Shown: positions 41,916 through 51,433, numbered from the stretch's first letter. The stretch: DNA of 64,000 bases from Saprospiraceae bacterium (GCA_028285545.1 JANQPA010000122.1:62001-126000); one strand, 5' to 3'. Notes: a model not told the origin generated them from the sequence alone. Numbers and translations: made by a program.

Positions 41916-42182
41916 ATGAAAATAAAGTTAATACCTTGTCTAGGGTATTTATTACTTTACGAAAAATCCATATATGATAAACTGAGTACATATTATAAAA
42001 AAATATTTGGTGAAATAGCCAGTTTTTCTCTTCAACCTTTGTCTTTTATTAGAAAAGTTACTAATTTAGCAATTGACTCTATGTATAAGGAAAACAATAA
42101 TCTTATAGATGATTTTCATAGAGTCCTTAAATACGGAAAGCGTTCTATTTTAATAGTAAGGGGGAACGGTTGCCAGGAGTAA
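41916..42182 (+). CDS. Possible 88-aa protein or noncoding RNA
   Basis: A frame of 88 codons (MKIKLIPCLGYLLLYEKS... to GNGCQE) lies between the HtrA hairpin and a strong terminator. Its stop codon falls inside the terminator loop, which is unusual for a real gene. A 9-bp inverted repeat, GACTCTATG/CATAGAGTC, within it and the flanking hairpins would equally suit a structured small RNA. No family recognised. Confidence 0.3.
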   Translation: MKIKLIPCLGYLLLYEKSIYDKLSTYYKKIFGEIASFSLQPLSFIRKVTNLAIDSMYKENNNLIDDFHRVLKYGKRSILIVRGNGCQE

Positions 42183-42216
42183 GCCCGGAGACTCCGAGTA
42201 CCTGGCAACTTTTTTA
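42168..42216 (+). terminator. Strong terminator upstream of ruvX
   Basis: Stem GTTGCCAGG/CCTGGCAAC with an inner hairpin (GGAG/CTCC) and six T residues after it. It ends whatever is transcribed from 41.9 kb, about 34 bp before ruvX. Confidence 0.85.
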
Positions 42217-42249
42217 TCCCTGTTTCTCACCTTTTTTAATTTCCTAAAA

Positions 42250-42666
42250 GTGGCTAGATTAATTGGAATTGATTACGGAACCAAAAGGACGGGTATTGCT
42301 GTTAGTGACCCTTTACAAATTATTGCAAGTGGCCTGGATACAATAGCTACCTCCGAAGTAATTGATTTTCTCGAAAAATATATTGCCGAAGAGGAAGTAG
42401 AATGCATTGTTGTAGGTGAACCTTTACATGAAGATGGCTCACCTGCACAAATAGCCCATTTGGTTGTTGGTTTTGTAAGAACTTTGCAAAAAAAGTTTCC
42501 TGATATTGAAATTGCTACTATTGACGAGCGCTATACTTCTGTTGAAGCGAAAGAGATTATTTTAAAAAGTGGAGCTAAGAAAAAAAAGAGACAGGAAAAG
42601 GGCCTGGTAGATAAGATCAGTGCTGTTTTGATTCTTCAGCAATTTATGGAAAGTAGAACAAAATAA
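42250..42666 (+). CDS. ruvX: Holliday junction resolvase-like RuvX (YqgF)
   Basis: 138 residues with a GTG start. The RNase H-like fold is shown by GIDYGTKRTGIAVSDP (6-21, catalytic Asp8), IVVGEPLHEDGSPAQ and IDERYTSVEAKEI. The family processes pre-16S rRNA ends and is essential in many bacteria. Def follows 41 bp downstream, so the two are likely co-transcribed. Alternative starts are not evident because GTG lies directly before the conserved ARLIGIDYG. Confidence 0.94.
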   Translation: MARLIGIDYGTKRTGIAVSDPLQIIASGLDTIATSEVIDFLEKYIAEEEVECIVVGEPLHEDGSPAQIAHLVVGFVRTLQKKFPDIEIATIDERYTSVEAKEIILKSGAKKKKRQEKGLVDKISAVLILQQFMESRTK

Positions 42667-42707
42667 TTTACTACTTTTGCCAAGTTTTTTAAGCACAACA
42701 AGCTTTT

Positions 42708-43268
42708 ATGATTTTACCAATATATGCCTACGGACAACCGGTCCTGAAAAAATTAGCTGAAGATATAAAACCTGATTATCCTGAGTTAAAAAAACTTATT
42801 GAGGATATGTGGGAAACGATGTACCATGCAGAAGGGATTGGGCTTGCTGCTCCTCAGATAGGTTTATCGATTCGACTTTTTATGGTTGACACTACTCAGT
42901 TAAAAGATGAAGAGGGCAAAAGTGAAGGCATAAAAAAGGTATTTATCAATGCTCAAATTATAGAGGAGACTGGGGAGGAGTGGGCATATGAAGAAGGTTG
43001 TCTCAGTATTCCAGAAGTCAGAGGTGATGTTGAGCGGCCGGAATCCCTCACCATTCAATATGTTGATGAAAACTTTGTTGAGCATGAAGAGACCTTTACA
43101 GGGATGAATGCCAGGGTTATTCAACATGAATATGATCATATTGACGGCATCCTGTTTATTGAATTATTGAAACCCATCAAAAAGCGTTTGGTAAAAAGAC
43201 GCCTTGAAAATATACGAAAAGGGAAAATAGACGTGGATTACCGGATGAAGTTTGCTAAATTAAAATAA
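42708..43268 (+). CDS. def: Peptide deformylase
   Basis: 186 residues. All three deformylase motifs are intact: GIGLAAPQIG (43-52), EEGCLSIPE with metal ligand Cys98, and QHEYDHIDG with His140, Glu141 and His144. It removes the formyl group from nascent proteins in the cytosol. It lies directly after ruvX and converges with the RNase H gene, whose stop is 9 bp away. Confidence 0.97.
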   Translation: MILPIYAYGQPVLKKLAEDIKPDYPELKKLIEDMWETMYHAEGIGLAAPQIGLSIRLFMVDTTQLKDEEGKSEGIKKVFINAQIIEETGEEWAYEEGCLSIPEVRGDVERPESLTIQYVDENFVEHEETFTGMNARVIQHEYDHIDGILFIELLKPIKKRLVKRRLENIRKGKIDVDYRMKFAKLK

Positions 43269-43277
43269 GCAATTCTA

Positions 43278-43913
43278 TTACTTACGTCCAAAGTCCGCAG
43301 GTATTTCACCCCAATTTTTTGTATCCCATTTTAAAATTTGATTTGTATAATCGTTCTTTTTAAGCCAATTTTCTGCTCTTTCTATCAATTCGAATAGCCG
43401 GGCCGTTCTTGCTGTTTTTGTCAACTTGGTTTTACATTTTTTGTTTTTGACCCAGCCCTGTGCAATTTTTGAATCAGTATAAATGGGGCTGTCATCTTTA
43501 ATTTGTTGTAGATAAGCCAATCCATGCACCAATGCTAGAAATTCGCCAATGTTGTTTGTACCCAAAGCAAACTGCTGGTGAAATATTTGATCACCGGAAG
43601 CGGTATCTACACCCTGATATTCCATTTTGCCTGGATTCCCACTACATGCAGCATCAACGGATAAACTTTTCCAAATGATATCAGCTTTATTTTTTTCAAG
43701 CTCGGCAACTGAAACCTTTTTTTTCTTTATACCCTGACTAATATGGCTTGGAGCTCCTTCACCATAAGCTTCCTGAGCTTCTTCTAAACTACTAAAGGAT
43801 TTATATCTGGCATTAGGGTAGCCCTTAATCTGTAATTGGCAATCCGTCCAGTTGGAATAAATCCCCGGTTCATTTCCTTCCCATACAACATAATACTTTT
43901 TCTTTTTTGCCAT
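43278..43913 (-). CDS. rnhA: Ribonuclease H with N-terminal viroplasmin-like domain
   Basis: 211 residues. Residues 4-50 are a caulimovirus-viroplasmin (HBD-like) RNA/DNA hybrid-binding domain (YYVVWEGNEPGIYSNWTDC, YKSFSSLEEAQEAYG). The C-terminal RNase H domain carries the catalytic residues in SVDAACSGNPG (Asp87), NNIGEFLALVHGL (Glu124), IYTDSKIAQGW (Asp147) and GEIPADFGRK (Asp206). It degrades RNA in RNA-DNA hybrids. This domain order is common in Bacteroidota. Confidence 0.95.
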   Translation of the reverse strand: MAKKKKYYVVWEGNEPGIYSNWTDCQLQIKGYPNARYKSFSSLEEAQEAYGEGAPSHISQGIKKKKVSVAELEKNKADIIWKSLSVDAACSGNPGKMEYQGVDTASGDQIFHQQFALGTNNIGEFLALVHGLAYLQQIKDDSPIYTDSKIAQGWVKNKKCKTKLTKTARTARLFELIERAENWLKKNDYTNQILKWDTKNWGEIPADFGRK

Positions 43914-44098
43914 ATTATAATATTTTTAATTTTAGAGCTATCTTAGAATATGTTTTTAATTGTAAGAATGGAATAATTATAACTTCTTTAGTGTAATGAT
44001 AATTTTTTTATGCACTAATTTTTTTAAAACTTAAAGATACACGCCAAAAGAATTCGGTTTATAATCTATACATTTGAGGCAAAGAATGTATTGGCAAG

Positions 44099-44863
44099 AT
44101 GAAATTAATAGATACACACGCGCATTTGTACCTGGAACAATTTGAAGAGGACAGAGTTGAGGTAATGCAAAAAGCTTTGCAAAATGGAGTGGAAAGAATT
44201 TACTTACCTAATATCGATAGTAGCTCCATAGATTCAATGCTGGAAATGGAAAAAAAATTCCCTGGAAAGTGTTTTGCTATGATTGGCTTGCATCCCTGTT
44301 CAGTCAAAGAGAATTATGAAGAAGAATTAGAAATTGTAAAAAAATGGTTAGACAAAAGGAAATTTGTCGCTATTGGAGAAATAGGAATTGATCTTTATTG
44401 GGATAAGAGTTTTTTTGAACAACAAAAAGATGCTTTCCTAAGGCAGATTGAATGGGCTAAATCTTTAGGTATTCCAATCGTAATACACTCAAGAGATGCC
44501 ACCGATGTCATTATTGAATTGCTAAACCCAGTTGCTGATGAACGACTCAGAGGAATATTTCATTGTTTTACGGGAACAGTAGAGCAGGCCAATGCCATCA
44601 CTGAAATGGGTTTTTTGCTTGGAATAGGTGGGGTATTAACTTTTAAAAACGCTGGACTGGATAAAACCATTCAGGAGGTTGACTTGAAACATTTGGTTTT
44701 AGAAACCGATTCACCTTATTTGGCTCCGGTACCTTTTAGAGGTAAAAGAAATGAAAGTTCTTATGTGTTAAACGTTGCCAAAAAGCTGGCAGAAATCAAG
44801 AAAGTGGAGCTTAAAAAAATTGCAAGAATTACGACTGAGAACGCATTGAATCTTTTTGTTTGA
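44099..44863 (+). CDS. TatD family metal-dependent hydrolase
   Basis: 254 residues. TatD/amidohydrolase motifs include IDTHAHLYLEQF (metal His7 and His9), AIGEIGIDLYWD (Glu ligand), IPIVIHSRDA (His), GIFHCFTGT (His) and LETDSPYLAPVPFRGKRNE (Asp). Members are cytosolic 3'-5' DNases or deoxyribonucleases of debated role. The gene lies upstream of tRNA-Ser with 127 bp between. Confidence 0.95.
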   Translation: MKLIDTHAHLYLEQFEEDRVEVMQKALQNGVERIYLPNIDSSSIDSMLEMEKKFPGKCFAMIGLHPCSVKENYEEELEIVKKWLDKRKFVAIGEIGIDLYWDKSFFEQQKDAFLRQIEWAKSLGIPIVIHSRDATDVIIELLNPVADERLRGIFHCFTGTVEQANAITEMGFLLGIGGVLTFKNAGLDKTIQEVDLKHLVLETDSPYLAPVPFRGKRNESSYVLNVAKKLAEIKKVELKKIARITTENALNLFV

Positions 44864-44990
44864 GTTCTCGCCTTGCAAAAAATTTTGATTTGTAATATCT
44901 TTTTACAATTTTTGTGGCTGCTGCTTTTTGTTAAAGAAGCCTTAAAGAGTAGTCTTCAAGGTGAAAAAAGTTAATTGAGTGAAAGAATTT

Positions 44991-45078
44991 GGAGAGGTGC
45001 TCGAGTGGCTGAAGAGGCACGCCTGGAAAGCGTGTATACCCCTAAAGGGTATCGAGGGTTCGAATCCCTCTCTCTCCG
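44991..45078 (+). tRNA. tRNA-Ser(GGA)
   Basis: Canonical class II serine tRNA. Acceptor GGAGAGG/TCTCTCC, anticodon stem CACGC/GCGTG with loop CTGGAAA (GGA), long variable arm ATACCCC/GGGTAT, and T arm GAGGG/CCCTC. Discriminator G. CCA is not encoded. Its regular structure contrasts with the tRNA array at 2980-3959. Confidence 0.97.
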
Positions 45079-45157
45079 CTGTTATATTGTTTAACATTAA
45101 TTTCATTAGAAAGTAATTTTTTATTTACAACAAATTGATCGTAAAACCTTATTGACT

Positions 45158-45985
45158 ATGCGAAAATTAATAGCACTACTGCTTGTCTTGGGTTTGGCAG
45201 TATTTTCTGGAAACGCATTATACGCGCAGGATTCTGATAACCAAGCTACTGAAGAACAAACGGAAGAAACGACTTCTGAAGAACAAACAGCTCCAGCTCC
45301 TCCTCCACCAGCGCAGGTGGATGATACAGCTTCGTCTACAGCTAATTTGTCAGGTTACCAGTTGTTGAAAAAATATTTCATCGATGGTTCCTGGATCTTC
45401 ATGAGTTTTGTATTGGTTTGTTTAATTCTTGGTTTGGCATTTTGTATTGAGCGTATCCTAACCTTGAACATTGCTACCACCAACACGGACAAACTGTTAG
45501 CTCGCATTGATGAGAATTTAAAAAATAATGACATCAATGGTGCAATGGAAGTTTGTAAGTCAACGCCTGGACCTACCGCCAGTATTCTTTATGAAGGACT
45601 TAAGAATGCGGATGACGGACCAGAAGCGGTTGAAAAAGCTGTTGTTTCTTATGGTAGCGTTCAAATGGGTCTTCTTGAGCGTGGACTGGTATGGATTTCT
45701 CTGTTTATCGCTATCGCACCGATGCTTGGTTTCATGGGTACGGTAATTGGTATGATTCAAGCATTTGACCGTATCGAAGCGGTGGGTGACCTTTCTCCAT
45801 CAGTTGTTGCCGGTGGTATTAAAGTAGCCCTTTTGACTACGGTATTTGGTTTGATTACAGCGATTATTCTTCAAATTTTCTACAACTATATCGTGAATAA
45901 GATTGACGGTATCGTAAACAGAATGGAGGATGCTTCCATCGCCTTGGTTGATATCATGGCAGAGAATAACGTATTTAAAAACTAA
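45158..45985 (+). CDS. MotA/TolQ/ExbB proton channel family protein
   Basis: 275 residues from the ATG at 45158. A TTG 6 bp upstream was rejected. A signal-like N-terminus, an acidic Gln/Pro linker (26-60) and then three membrane helices of the ExbB/TolQ fold follow, with the last two in LLERGLVWISLFIAIAPMLGFMGTVIGMI and VALLTTVFGLITAIIL. It forms the proton-conducting pentamer energising ExbD partners encoded downstream. It is first of four genes (45158-47607) with gaps of 16, 8 and 98 bp. Confidence 0.94.
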   Translation: MRKLIALLLVLGLAVFSGNALYAQDSDNQATEEQTEETTSEEQTAPAPPPPAQVDDTASSTANLSGYQLLKKYFIDGSWIFMSFVLVCLILGLAFCIERILTLNIATTNTDKLLARIDENLKNNDINGAMEVCKSTPGPTASILYEGLKNADDGPEAVEKAVVSYGSVQMGLLERGLVWISLFIAIAPMLGFMGTVIGMIQAFDRIEAVGDLSPSVVAGGIKVALLTTVFGLITAIILQIFYNYIVNKIDGIVNRMEDASIALVDIMAENNVFKN

Positions 45986-46001
45986 GAAGAAACCATAAAT
46001 T

Positions 46002-46475
46002 ATGTATAATTTTCTAGTTAAAAACGGTCAGCTGGTCGCTTTTCTACTAGGTGTTGTCATCACTGTGATTTTTCTGATAAGTGTATTTTCAGGGATTGGT
46101 GAATTCAACATGTTAGCTGATGAAGAACAGGATACCACTACTATTTTTGATTTTGGATTAAAAGCAACTGTTGCGTTAATTATCATAACTGCGGTTGCCA
46201 TGCTTTTATTTGGCATCTATCATGTTGCTACTAATTTCAGATCATCTTTGAAAGGCATTATCGGCCTTGTAGTGTTGGTTATTGTTTTCTTCGTTACTTA
46301 TTCCGCAGCTAGTGGTGAAGCAACAGGTGCTGTGGCTGAGGCCGCTGATAAAGCAGGTGGGCTTACCGCTGGTAACCTTAAGTTTATCAGTGGAGCTATT
46401 ACGACCGCTTTGATTCTTATCGGGCTGGCAGCAGCTTCCTTTTTGCTTTCAGAAATTCGTAACATTTTTAAATAA
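46002..46475 (+). CDS. Four-helix membrane protein in ExbB/ExbD operon
   Basis: 157 residues with about four hydrophobic helices (8-30, 50-72, 84-100, 130-152). No known motif is recognised. It lies between exbB-like and exbD-like genes, 16 bp after the first and 8 bp before the second. A protein of this kind commonly accompanies this operon in Bacteroidota, so an accessory role in the energy-transducing complex is likely but unproven. Confidence 0.75.
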   Translation: MYNFLVKNGQLVAFLLGVVITVIFLISVFSGIGEFNMLADEEQDTTTIFDFGLKATVALIIITAVAMLLFGIYHVATNFRSSLKGIIGLVVLVIVFFVTYSAASGEATGAVAEAADKAGGLTAGNLKFISGAITTALILIGLAAASFLLSEIRNIFK

Positions 46476-46483
46476 TTGATGCT

Positions 46484-47038
46484 ATGGCTAAATCTAGGAC
46501 CAGAGATAGGATGAAAAATGAGATCAATGCCGGCTCTATGGCCGATATTGCCTTCTTATTATTAATATTCTTTCTCGTAACCACAACAATCGTGGAGGAT
46601 AAGGGGATAACCGTTAAACTCCCACCATGGTCTGAAGAAGAACCTGACATTACCAGACTTAAAGAGCGTAACGTATATGCTGTTTTGGTAAATGCTCAAA
46701 ACCAATTATTAGTCCGTGGCGAACCTATGCGTATTCAAGATTTAATGGAAAATGCGAAGGAATTTATCTCCAATCCGCAAAAAAGATCGGATCTGGCAGA
46801 GAAACCTACAAAAGCCATTATTTCATTAAAAAACGATAGGGGTACAAATTATGATACTTATTTGAGGGTTTATAATGAGCTAAAAGCAGCTTATAATGAA
46901 CTTTGGGATGAGTTAGCGCGCAGGAAATTCGGAGTTCCTTATAGTGATGACTTGCCTCTGGCATACCGCAAAGCTATAAAAGGCGAAATTCCATTTGTAC
47001 TTTCCGAGGCAGAACCAACAAACTTTGGTGAAGAATAA
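46484..47038 (+). CDS. ExbD/TolR family protein
   Basis: 184 residues. One N-terminal membrane helix (about 19-42) carries the conserved proton-path Asp in AGSMADIAFLLLIFFLVTT (Asp21). A periplasmic ExbD/TolR domain follows (TVKLPPW, NVYAVLVNAQNQLLVRGEP, KAIISLKNDRGTNYDTYLRVYNELK). It pairs with the ExbB-like channel upstream. A second ExbD copy follows after 98 bp. Confidence 0.95.
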   Translation: MAKSRTRDRMKNEINAGSMADIAFLLLIFFLVTTTIVEDKGITVKLPPWSEEEPDITRLKERNVYAVLVNAQNQLLVRGEPMRIQDLMENAKEFISNPQKRSDLAEKPTKAIISLKNDRGTNYDTYLRVYNELKAAYNELWDELARRKFGVPYSDDLPLAYRKAIKGEIPFVLSEAEPTNFGEE

Positions 47039-47136
47039 CGGACTTATTCTTCGGACCTTTATGTCCATTGTCAGAAAACTACCGCTATTTCTTTACCTGC
47101 ATCATTTTTTAAATAGATGCTTTAAAAAAGAGAATT

Positions 47137-47607
47137 ATGTCAAAGTTTAGCAAAAAAAGAGGGAAAGCTTCTCCGGAGGTCTCAACAGCCTCCTTGCCAG
47201 ACATTATCTTCATGTTACTCTTCTTCTTTATGGTTGTAACTGTATTAAGAGATGCTGAATTGAAGGTAAAGGTTAGCACTCCTTTCGCAAGTGAGCTGAC
47301 TAAATTGGAGGAGAAGTCCTTGGTTAATTACCTCTATATAGGTAGACCTGTAAAAAAATATCAAAACCTATATGGTACAAAGCCACGTATCCAGCTTGGT
47401 GACAAGTTTTCTACTGTGGCTGATATTCCGCTCTTTCTTGAAAAACACAAAGTAAAAGTTCCTGAAGCTAAAAGACCTAAAATTACTTCTTCCCTTCGTG
47501 TTGATGGCGATGTAACTATGGGTATCGTTCAGGACGTAAAAACTGAGTTAAGAAAGTCCGGACAATTAAAAGTTAACTATTCGGCTAAGAAGGATCCTAA
47601 TAGCTAG
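47137..47607 (+). CDS. ExbD/TolR family protein, second copy
   Basis: 156 residues with one membrane helix (about 20-41) containing the conserved Asp in SLPDIIFMLLFFFMVVTVL (Asp22), then a short periplasmic domain (YLYIGRPVKKYQ, KITSSLRVDGDVTMGIVQDVKTELR). It differs from the first copy, so the complex probably uses two ExbD types. A strong terminator lies 114 bp downstream. Confidence 0.94.
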   Translation: MSKFSKKRGKASPEVSTASLPDIIFMLLFFFMVVTVLRDAELKVKVSTPFASELTKLEEKSLVNYLYIGRPVKKYQNLYGTKPRIQLGDKFSTVADIPLFLEKHKVKVPEAKRPKITSSLRVDGDVTMGIVQDVKTELRKSGQLKVNYSAKKDPNS

Positions 47608-47720
47608 GATTGCTTTCTGGTGATTGAGCTTTATCCAGGCCTCCCTTAAAATTGTGAGCGCCTATTTATCTCTTCACTAGTTCTTCGTGAAGGCTTTCGC
47701 CGCTAATTATTTGTTATTTT

Positions 47721-47755
47721 AGAGAGGGTAAAAAACATTGTTTTTTACCCTCTCT
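47721..47755. terminator. Bidirectional terminator after the ExbD operon
   Basis: Perfect 16-bp arms AGAGAGGGTAAAAAAC and GTTTTTTACCCTCTCT around 3 nt, followed by AATTTTT. It serves the ExbD operon (plus) and the DUF4293 gene (minus). Confidence 0.85.
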
Positions 47756-47766
47756 AATTTTTGCTG

Positions 47767-48201
47767 CTATCTCAACCTGTCCATCGACTGAACCAAATTC
47801 TCATCTTTTTTGATATATCTATTGGCCAAAATGGTTAAAATAATGCCGGCTAAAGGCAGAAAAGTTCCCAGGCCTAAACTTAAGCTATTTATCGGTATGG
47901 ATGCCTTGATGAATAACAAATATGCGGCAAAGATTATTCCCGCTACTATAAAAAATAAACTTACCCTGGATATTTTTATTTGAAGGCCTCTGTTTTTAAA
48001 TAAAAATATGGCAATCAATGATAATGCACCTGCTACTGCAAATGCAGCCATTAAACCAACATGATCATTCAAAGCAAAAGCTCCATCTGCCAATAATTCT
48101 GTCTGAGCAGAATCAGTAGCACTGGCAAAAGGTAGCCCAAATAATCCCAGGGATGCTCCTGAAGCCAGCAATAAGAAAATAGTTTGAATTCTTTGTATCA
48201 T
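47767..48201 (-). CDS. DUF4293 membrane protein
   Basis: 144 residues with four membrane helices. It begins MIQRIQTIFLLLASGASLGL, the usual DUF4293 opening, and ends with a second pair of helices and a charged tail (RYIKKDENLVQSMDRLR). The family is restricted mainly to Bacteroidota and has no assigned function. It is convergent with the ExbD operon. Confidence 0.9.
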   Translation of the reverse strand: MIQRIQTIFLLLASGASLGLFGLPFASATDSAQTELLADGAFALNDHVGLMAAFAVAGALSLIAIFLFKNRGLQIKISRVSLFFIVAGIIFAAYLLFIKASIPINSLSLGLGTFLPLAGIILTILANRYIKKDENLVQSMDRLR

Positions 48202-48301
48202 ATTTTTGATTTAAGAATTTGCGAATAGGCAACAAAGATAAGTACATTCTACCTTTGATCATCTTAAATTTCGATTAATATCCCTGAATCCAATATTGCT
48301 G

Positions 48302-49840
48302 TTATTTTAGTATAGCCGCCGCCGCCATACTCCCCGGAGCACAAGTTATACCCCCTCCAGGATGGGAGCCACTACCACATAAGTACAAACCATTAACCGG
48401 AGTAGAATAACTCAGACATGCTGGAATAGGCCGCGTAATCAATTGATCTACAAAATGCTCTCCATGATAAATATGTCCTTCAGTGAGCGTATATCTTTGC
48501 TCAAAATCCTCGGGAGAGAGAATTTCCATCCCTTCCACTGACTTTTTGATTCCTGGTGAATATATTTCTAAGATGTTTAGAACATCCTCTCCCAACTTGT
48601 TTTTTGCTGCCTCTGACCAACCCTCTGCAAAATCGTAGGGGATATGATGAACCAATACCGAAACAACACTGTGCCCTTCAGGTGCCAAAGAGGAATCTGT
48701 AGCAGTTGGAATATGTATGTCTAAAAATGGATTGCTGGTTGCCTCTTTATATTTAACTGGATCAAAGGCTTTTTCCATCTCATTAAAATTATTCCCCGTG
48801 CGAGCATATTCAATGTTCTGTCCATTCAATTCTACGATTTTATTTACTGCTAAATTCACCTTAGCAGTAGTTCCTCTGCTCCGAATTTTGCTGATCCAAA
48901 AATCGAGCTCATAGTCAATTTCAAAATCGTCAAAAAGATTTAAAAAAGTTTCTTTAGGTGTGCAGGAAGCAGCTACCTTAGAAGCATAAATTTCTTCACC
49001 ACCTTTCAATCGAACACCCTTGATACTGCCACTTTCTTCTAGCACAATTTTTTCTACTTCTGCAGACGTTCTGATGGTAACACCTGCTGCTGTAGCAGCT
49101 TTTTCCAAAGCATTGATCAGTGCCTGGGGGCCTCCTTTAATATGATTCCTGGAAGCACATTCCCATAATAATAGATTAATAGTTGAATAGGCAGATCTCG
49201 GAGCCGCATAAGATCCATATAAGGCTGGGGCAGCCAATCCTGCCTTGAGAAAGTCAGTTTCAAATTTTTCATCTAAAAAATCCGCTACAGACATAGGGGC
49301 GACCTTGAGTAACTCCATCATGGTCTTATTACCTAAACCTTTAAGTTTTAGTCCCTTTTTGGCCAATACCACCAGGCTTGCCATTGTTAAATTATCAACA
49401 TTAATATTCGGTGGTGGATTATCCATCAAATCATTGATAACTCTACTTATCTTATTGAGAAAATCCTTGTAATCTTTATAAGCCTGAGCATCCTTTTGTG
49501 AAAACTTAGCAATACTAGCCGATGTAGCATTTTCGTCAGCTTTTATCGTTACATGCTTTCCACTGCTGGAAAGTATTGTAACATCTGCTCGTTCATTGAG
49601 GAATTCCAAACCATATTTTTCAAGCTGTAGTTCTTTAATAACATCCTGTCGAACACCACTGGTGTCATGTAATAGCCCGCTGGTAAAATAACCAGGATGA
49701 AATTCTTCTCCAGCTGCTATTCCTCCCAATACATTTCTTTTCTCCACCAGCAGTACTTTTTTACCTTTTTTAGCTAAAATGGTAGCAGTTGTCAAGCCAT
49801 TATGTCCTCCTCCTATAATAATTATATCGTAATTTTTCAT
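48302..49840 (-). CDS. FAD-dependent oxidoreductase, CrtI/PYROXD2-like
   Basis: 512 residues. The Rossmann FAD motif is IIIGGGHNGLTTATILAKKG at 6-25, and VLLVEKRNVLGG follows. The C-terminal flavin motif is NGLYLCGSGSHPGGGITCAPG. The sequence belongs to the broad phytoene-desaturase/PYROXD2 group of NAD(P)/FAD oxidoreductases. The absence of carotenoid synthesis neighbours argues against a desaturase role. It overlaps its paralogue upstream by 4 nt (49837-49840), so both are translated together. The substrate is unknown. Confidence 0.9.
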   Translation of the reverse strand: MKNYDIIIIGGGHNGLTTATILAKKGKKVLLVEKRNVLGGIAAGEEFHPGYFTSGLLHDTSGVRQDVIKELQLEKYGLEFLNERADVTILSSSGKHVTIKADENATSASIAKFSQKDAQAYKDYKDFLNKISRVINDLMDNPPPNINVDNLTMASLVVLAKKGLKLKGLGNKTMMELLKVAPMSVADFLDEKFETDFLKAGLAAPALYGSYAAPRSAYSTINLLLWECASRNHIKGGPQALINALEKAATAAGVTIRTSAEVEKIVLEESGSIKGVRLKGGEEIYASKVAASCTPKETFLNLFDDFEIDYELDFWISKIRSRGTTAKVNLAVNKIVELNGQNIEYARTGNNFNEMEKAFDPVKYKEATSNPFLDIHIPTATDSSLAPEGHSVVSVLVHHIPYDFAEGWSEAAKNKLGEDVLNILEIYSPGIKKSVEGMEILSPEDFEQRYTLTEGHIYHGEHFVDQLITRPIPACLSYSTPVNGLYLCGSGSHPGGGITCAPGSMAAAAILK

Positions 49841-51429
49841 ATTGCTCTTTCATTTAAGATTAATTTGGCAGAAAGCTCACCTCCGGAACCCATTATTCCT
49901 CCTCCCGGATGAGTACCCGAACCCGACATCCACAAATTCTTAATAGGAGTTTTATATTTGGCATAACCGGAAATCGGCCGTTGAAATAAGAGCTGCTCCA
50001 AAGTAAGTTCTCCTTGAAAAATATTCCCCTCTGTTAATCCAAAAGTTTCCTGCAAATCCCAGGGGGTAATTACTTGCCTGTGTTCCACCAAACTATCTAT
50101 ATCCGGAACATATTCTTTAATGGTTTCCTGGACAGCATCACCAAATTTTTCAGAAAGTTTAGGCCAGTATTCTGGTCCCTCCTTGATATCGTACGGTGCA
50201 TATTGAACAAAACATGACATGACATGCTTGCCTGGAGGGGCCAGGGTAGGATCTGTTAGAGAAGGAACAACTATGTTGATATAGGGCCTTTCTGAAAATT
50301 CTCCGTATTTAGCCTGATCAAATGCTCGTTCTACATAATCTACATTAGGTACCACAGCAATATCTCCTTTCATAAAATCCAGGCCTTCTCGCTTTTTGCA
50401 GAAATTAGGAACTCCACTTAGGGCAAAATTGACCTTACCAGAGCTGCCTCGCAATTTATATCTTTTAATCTCAGCCGTTATTTCCGGATCCAGATGCTTT
50501 TCCCCAATCATCTTCAAATAGGTTCGGTTAGGATCCAGATTAGAAACCACTATTTTGGAGTCAATTTCATCACCATTGGCCAAGACTACTCCAGTAGCCT
50601 GTCCATTTTTTATTTTGACATGAGCCACATTGGCATTGGTTCTGATTTCGGCTCCAAAACTTTTCGCTGCATTTGCACAAGCCATGCTTACTCCGCCGGT
50701 CCCGCCTTTGGAAAATCCCCAGGAGCGAAAGGCTCCATCCAATTCACCCATGTAATGATGTAAAAGAACATAAGCCGTGCCAGGGGAACGAACACCCAAA
50801 AATGTACCAATTATTCCACTAACAGACATAGGCCCCTTCAAAATCTCCGATTCAAACCATAGATCCAAAAAATCTGCACTACTCATAGTGAGCAATTTGG
50901 TATTCATATGTAATAACTCAGGCCCTAGGTTTTTGAAAACCTTTCCCATCCGTAAAAGAGAAGAAAGCTCTTTGGGGTTTATGGAAGCCACATCAGGTGC
51001 AGGATGATCAATAACTTCCTTGGCAAATTTGGCCATGTGAGTCATTACCTTACTAAATTCACCATAAACTTCTGAGTCCTTCTTGCTGAATCTGGCTATT
51101 TCCCTTCGAGATCGTGAGGCATCTCCCCAACGACATAAGCCCAAATCTCCATCCGGTAATGGTTGAAAGGAAGCATCCATAGGAATGATGTTATACCCAT
51201 GTTTTACGAGGTCCAACTCCCTGATAATGTGGGGGCGAAATAAGCTAACTACATAACTGCAGACTGAAAAAGTAAACCCAGGAAAAACTTCCTCTGAAAC
51301 GGCAGCTCCTCCAAGGACATGTCTTTTTTCTAAAACCAAAACTTTCCTGCCTGCTTTAGCCAAATAGGCTGCATTGATCAATCCGTTATGGCCACCTCCA
51401 ATTATTATTGCATCATATTTTGTACTCAT
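49837..51429 (-). CDS. FAD-dependent oxidoreductase, CrtI/PYROXD2-like, paralogue
   Basis: 530 residues. IIIGGGHNGLINAAYLAKAG (7-26), KVLVLEKRHVLGGAA and the C-terminal NLWMSGSGTHPGGGIMG mark the same family as the downstream gene, with which it overlaps by 4 nt. Upstream the GcvT-like gene ends 4 bp before it, so three proteins are made from one operon. The two paralogues may form a heterodimer or act on successive oxidations. Confidence 0.9.
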   Translation of the reverse strand: MSTKYDAIIIGGGHNGLINAAYLAKAGRKVLVLEKRHVLGGAAVSEEVFPGFTFSVCSYVVSLFRPHIIRELDLVKHGYNIIPMDASFQPLPDGDLGLCRWGDASRSRREIARFSKKDSEVYGEFSKVMTHMAKFAKEVIDHPAPDVASINPKELSSLLRMGKVFKNLGPELLHMNTKLLTMSSADFLDLWFESEILKGPMSVSGIIGTFLGVRSPGTAYVLLHHYMGELDGAFRSWGFSKGGTGGVSMACANAAKSFGAEIRTNANVAHVKIKNGQATGVVLANGDEIDSKIVVSNLDPNRTYLKMIGEKHLDPEITAEIKRYKLRGSSGKVNFALSGVPNFCKKREGLDFMKGDIAVVPNVDYVERAFDQAKYGEFSERPYINIVVPSLTDPTLAPPGKHVMSCFVQYAPYDIKEGPEYWPKLSEKFGDAVQETIKEYVPDIDSLVEHRQVITPWDLQETFGLTEGNIFQGELTLEQLLFQRPISGYAKYKTPIKNLWMSGSGTHPGGGIMGSGGELSAKLILNERAI

Positions 51430-51433
51430 TATT

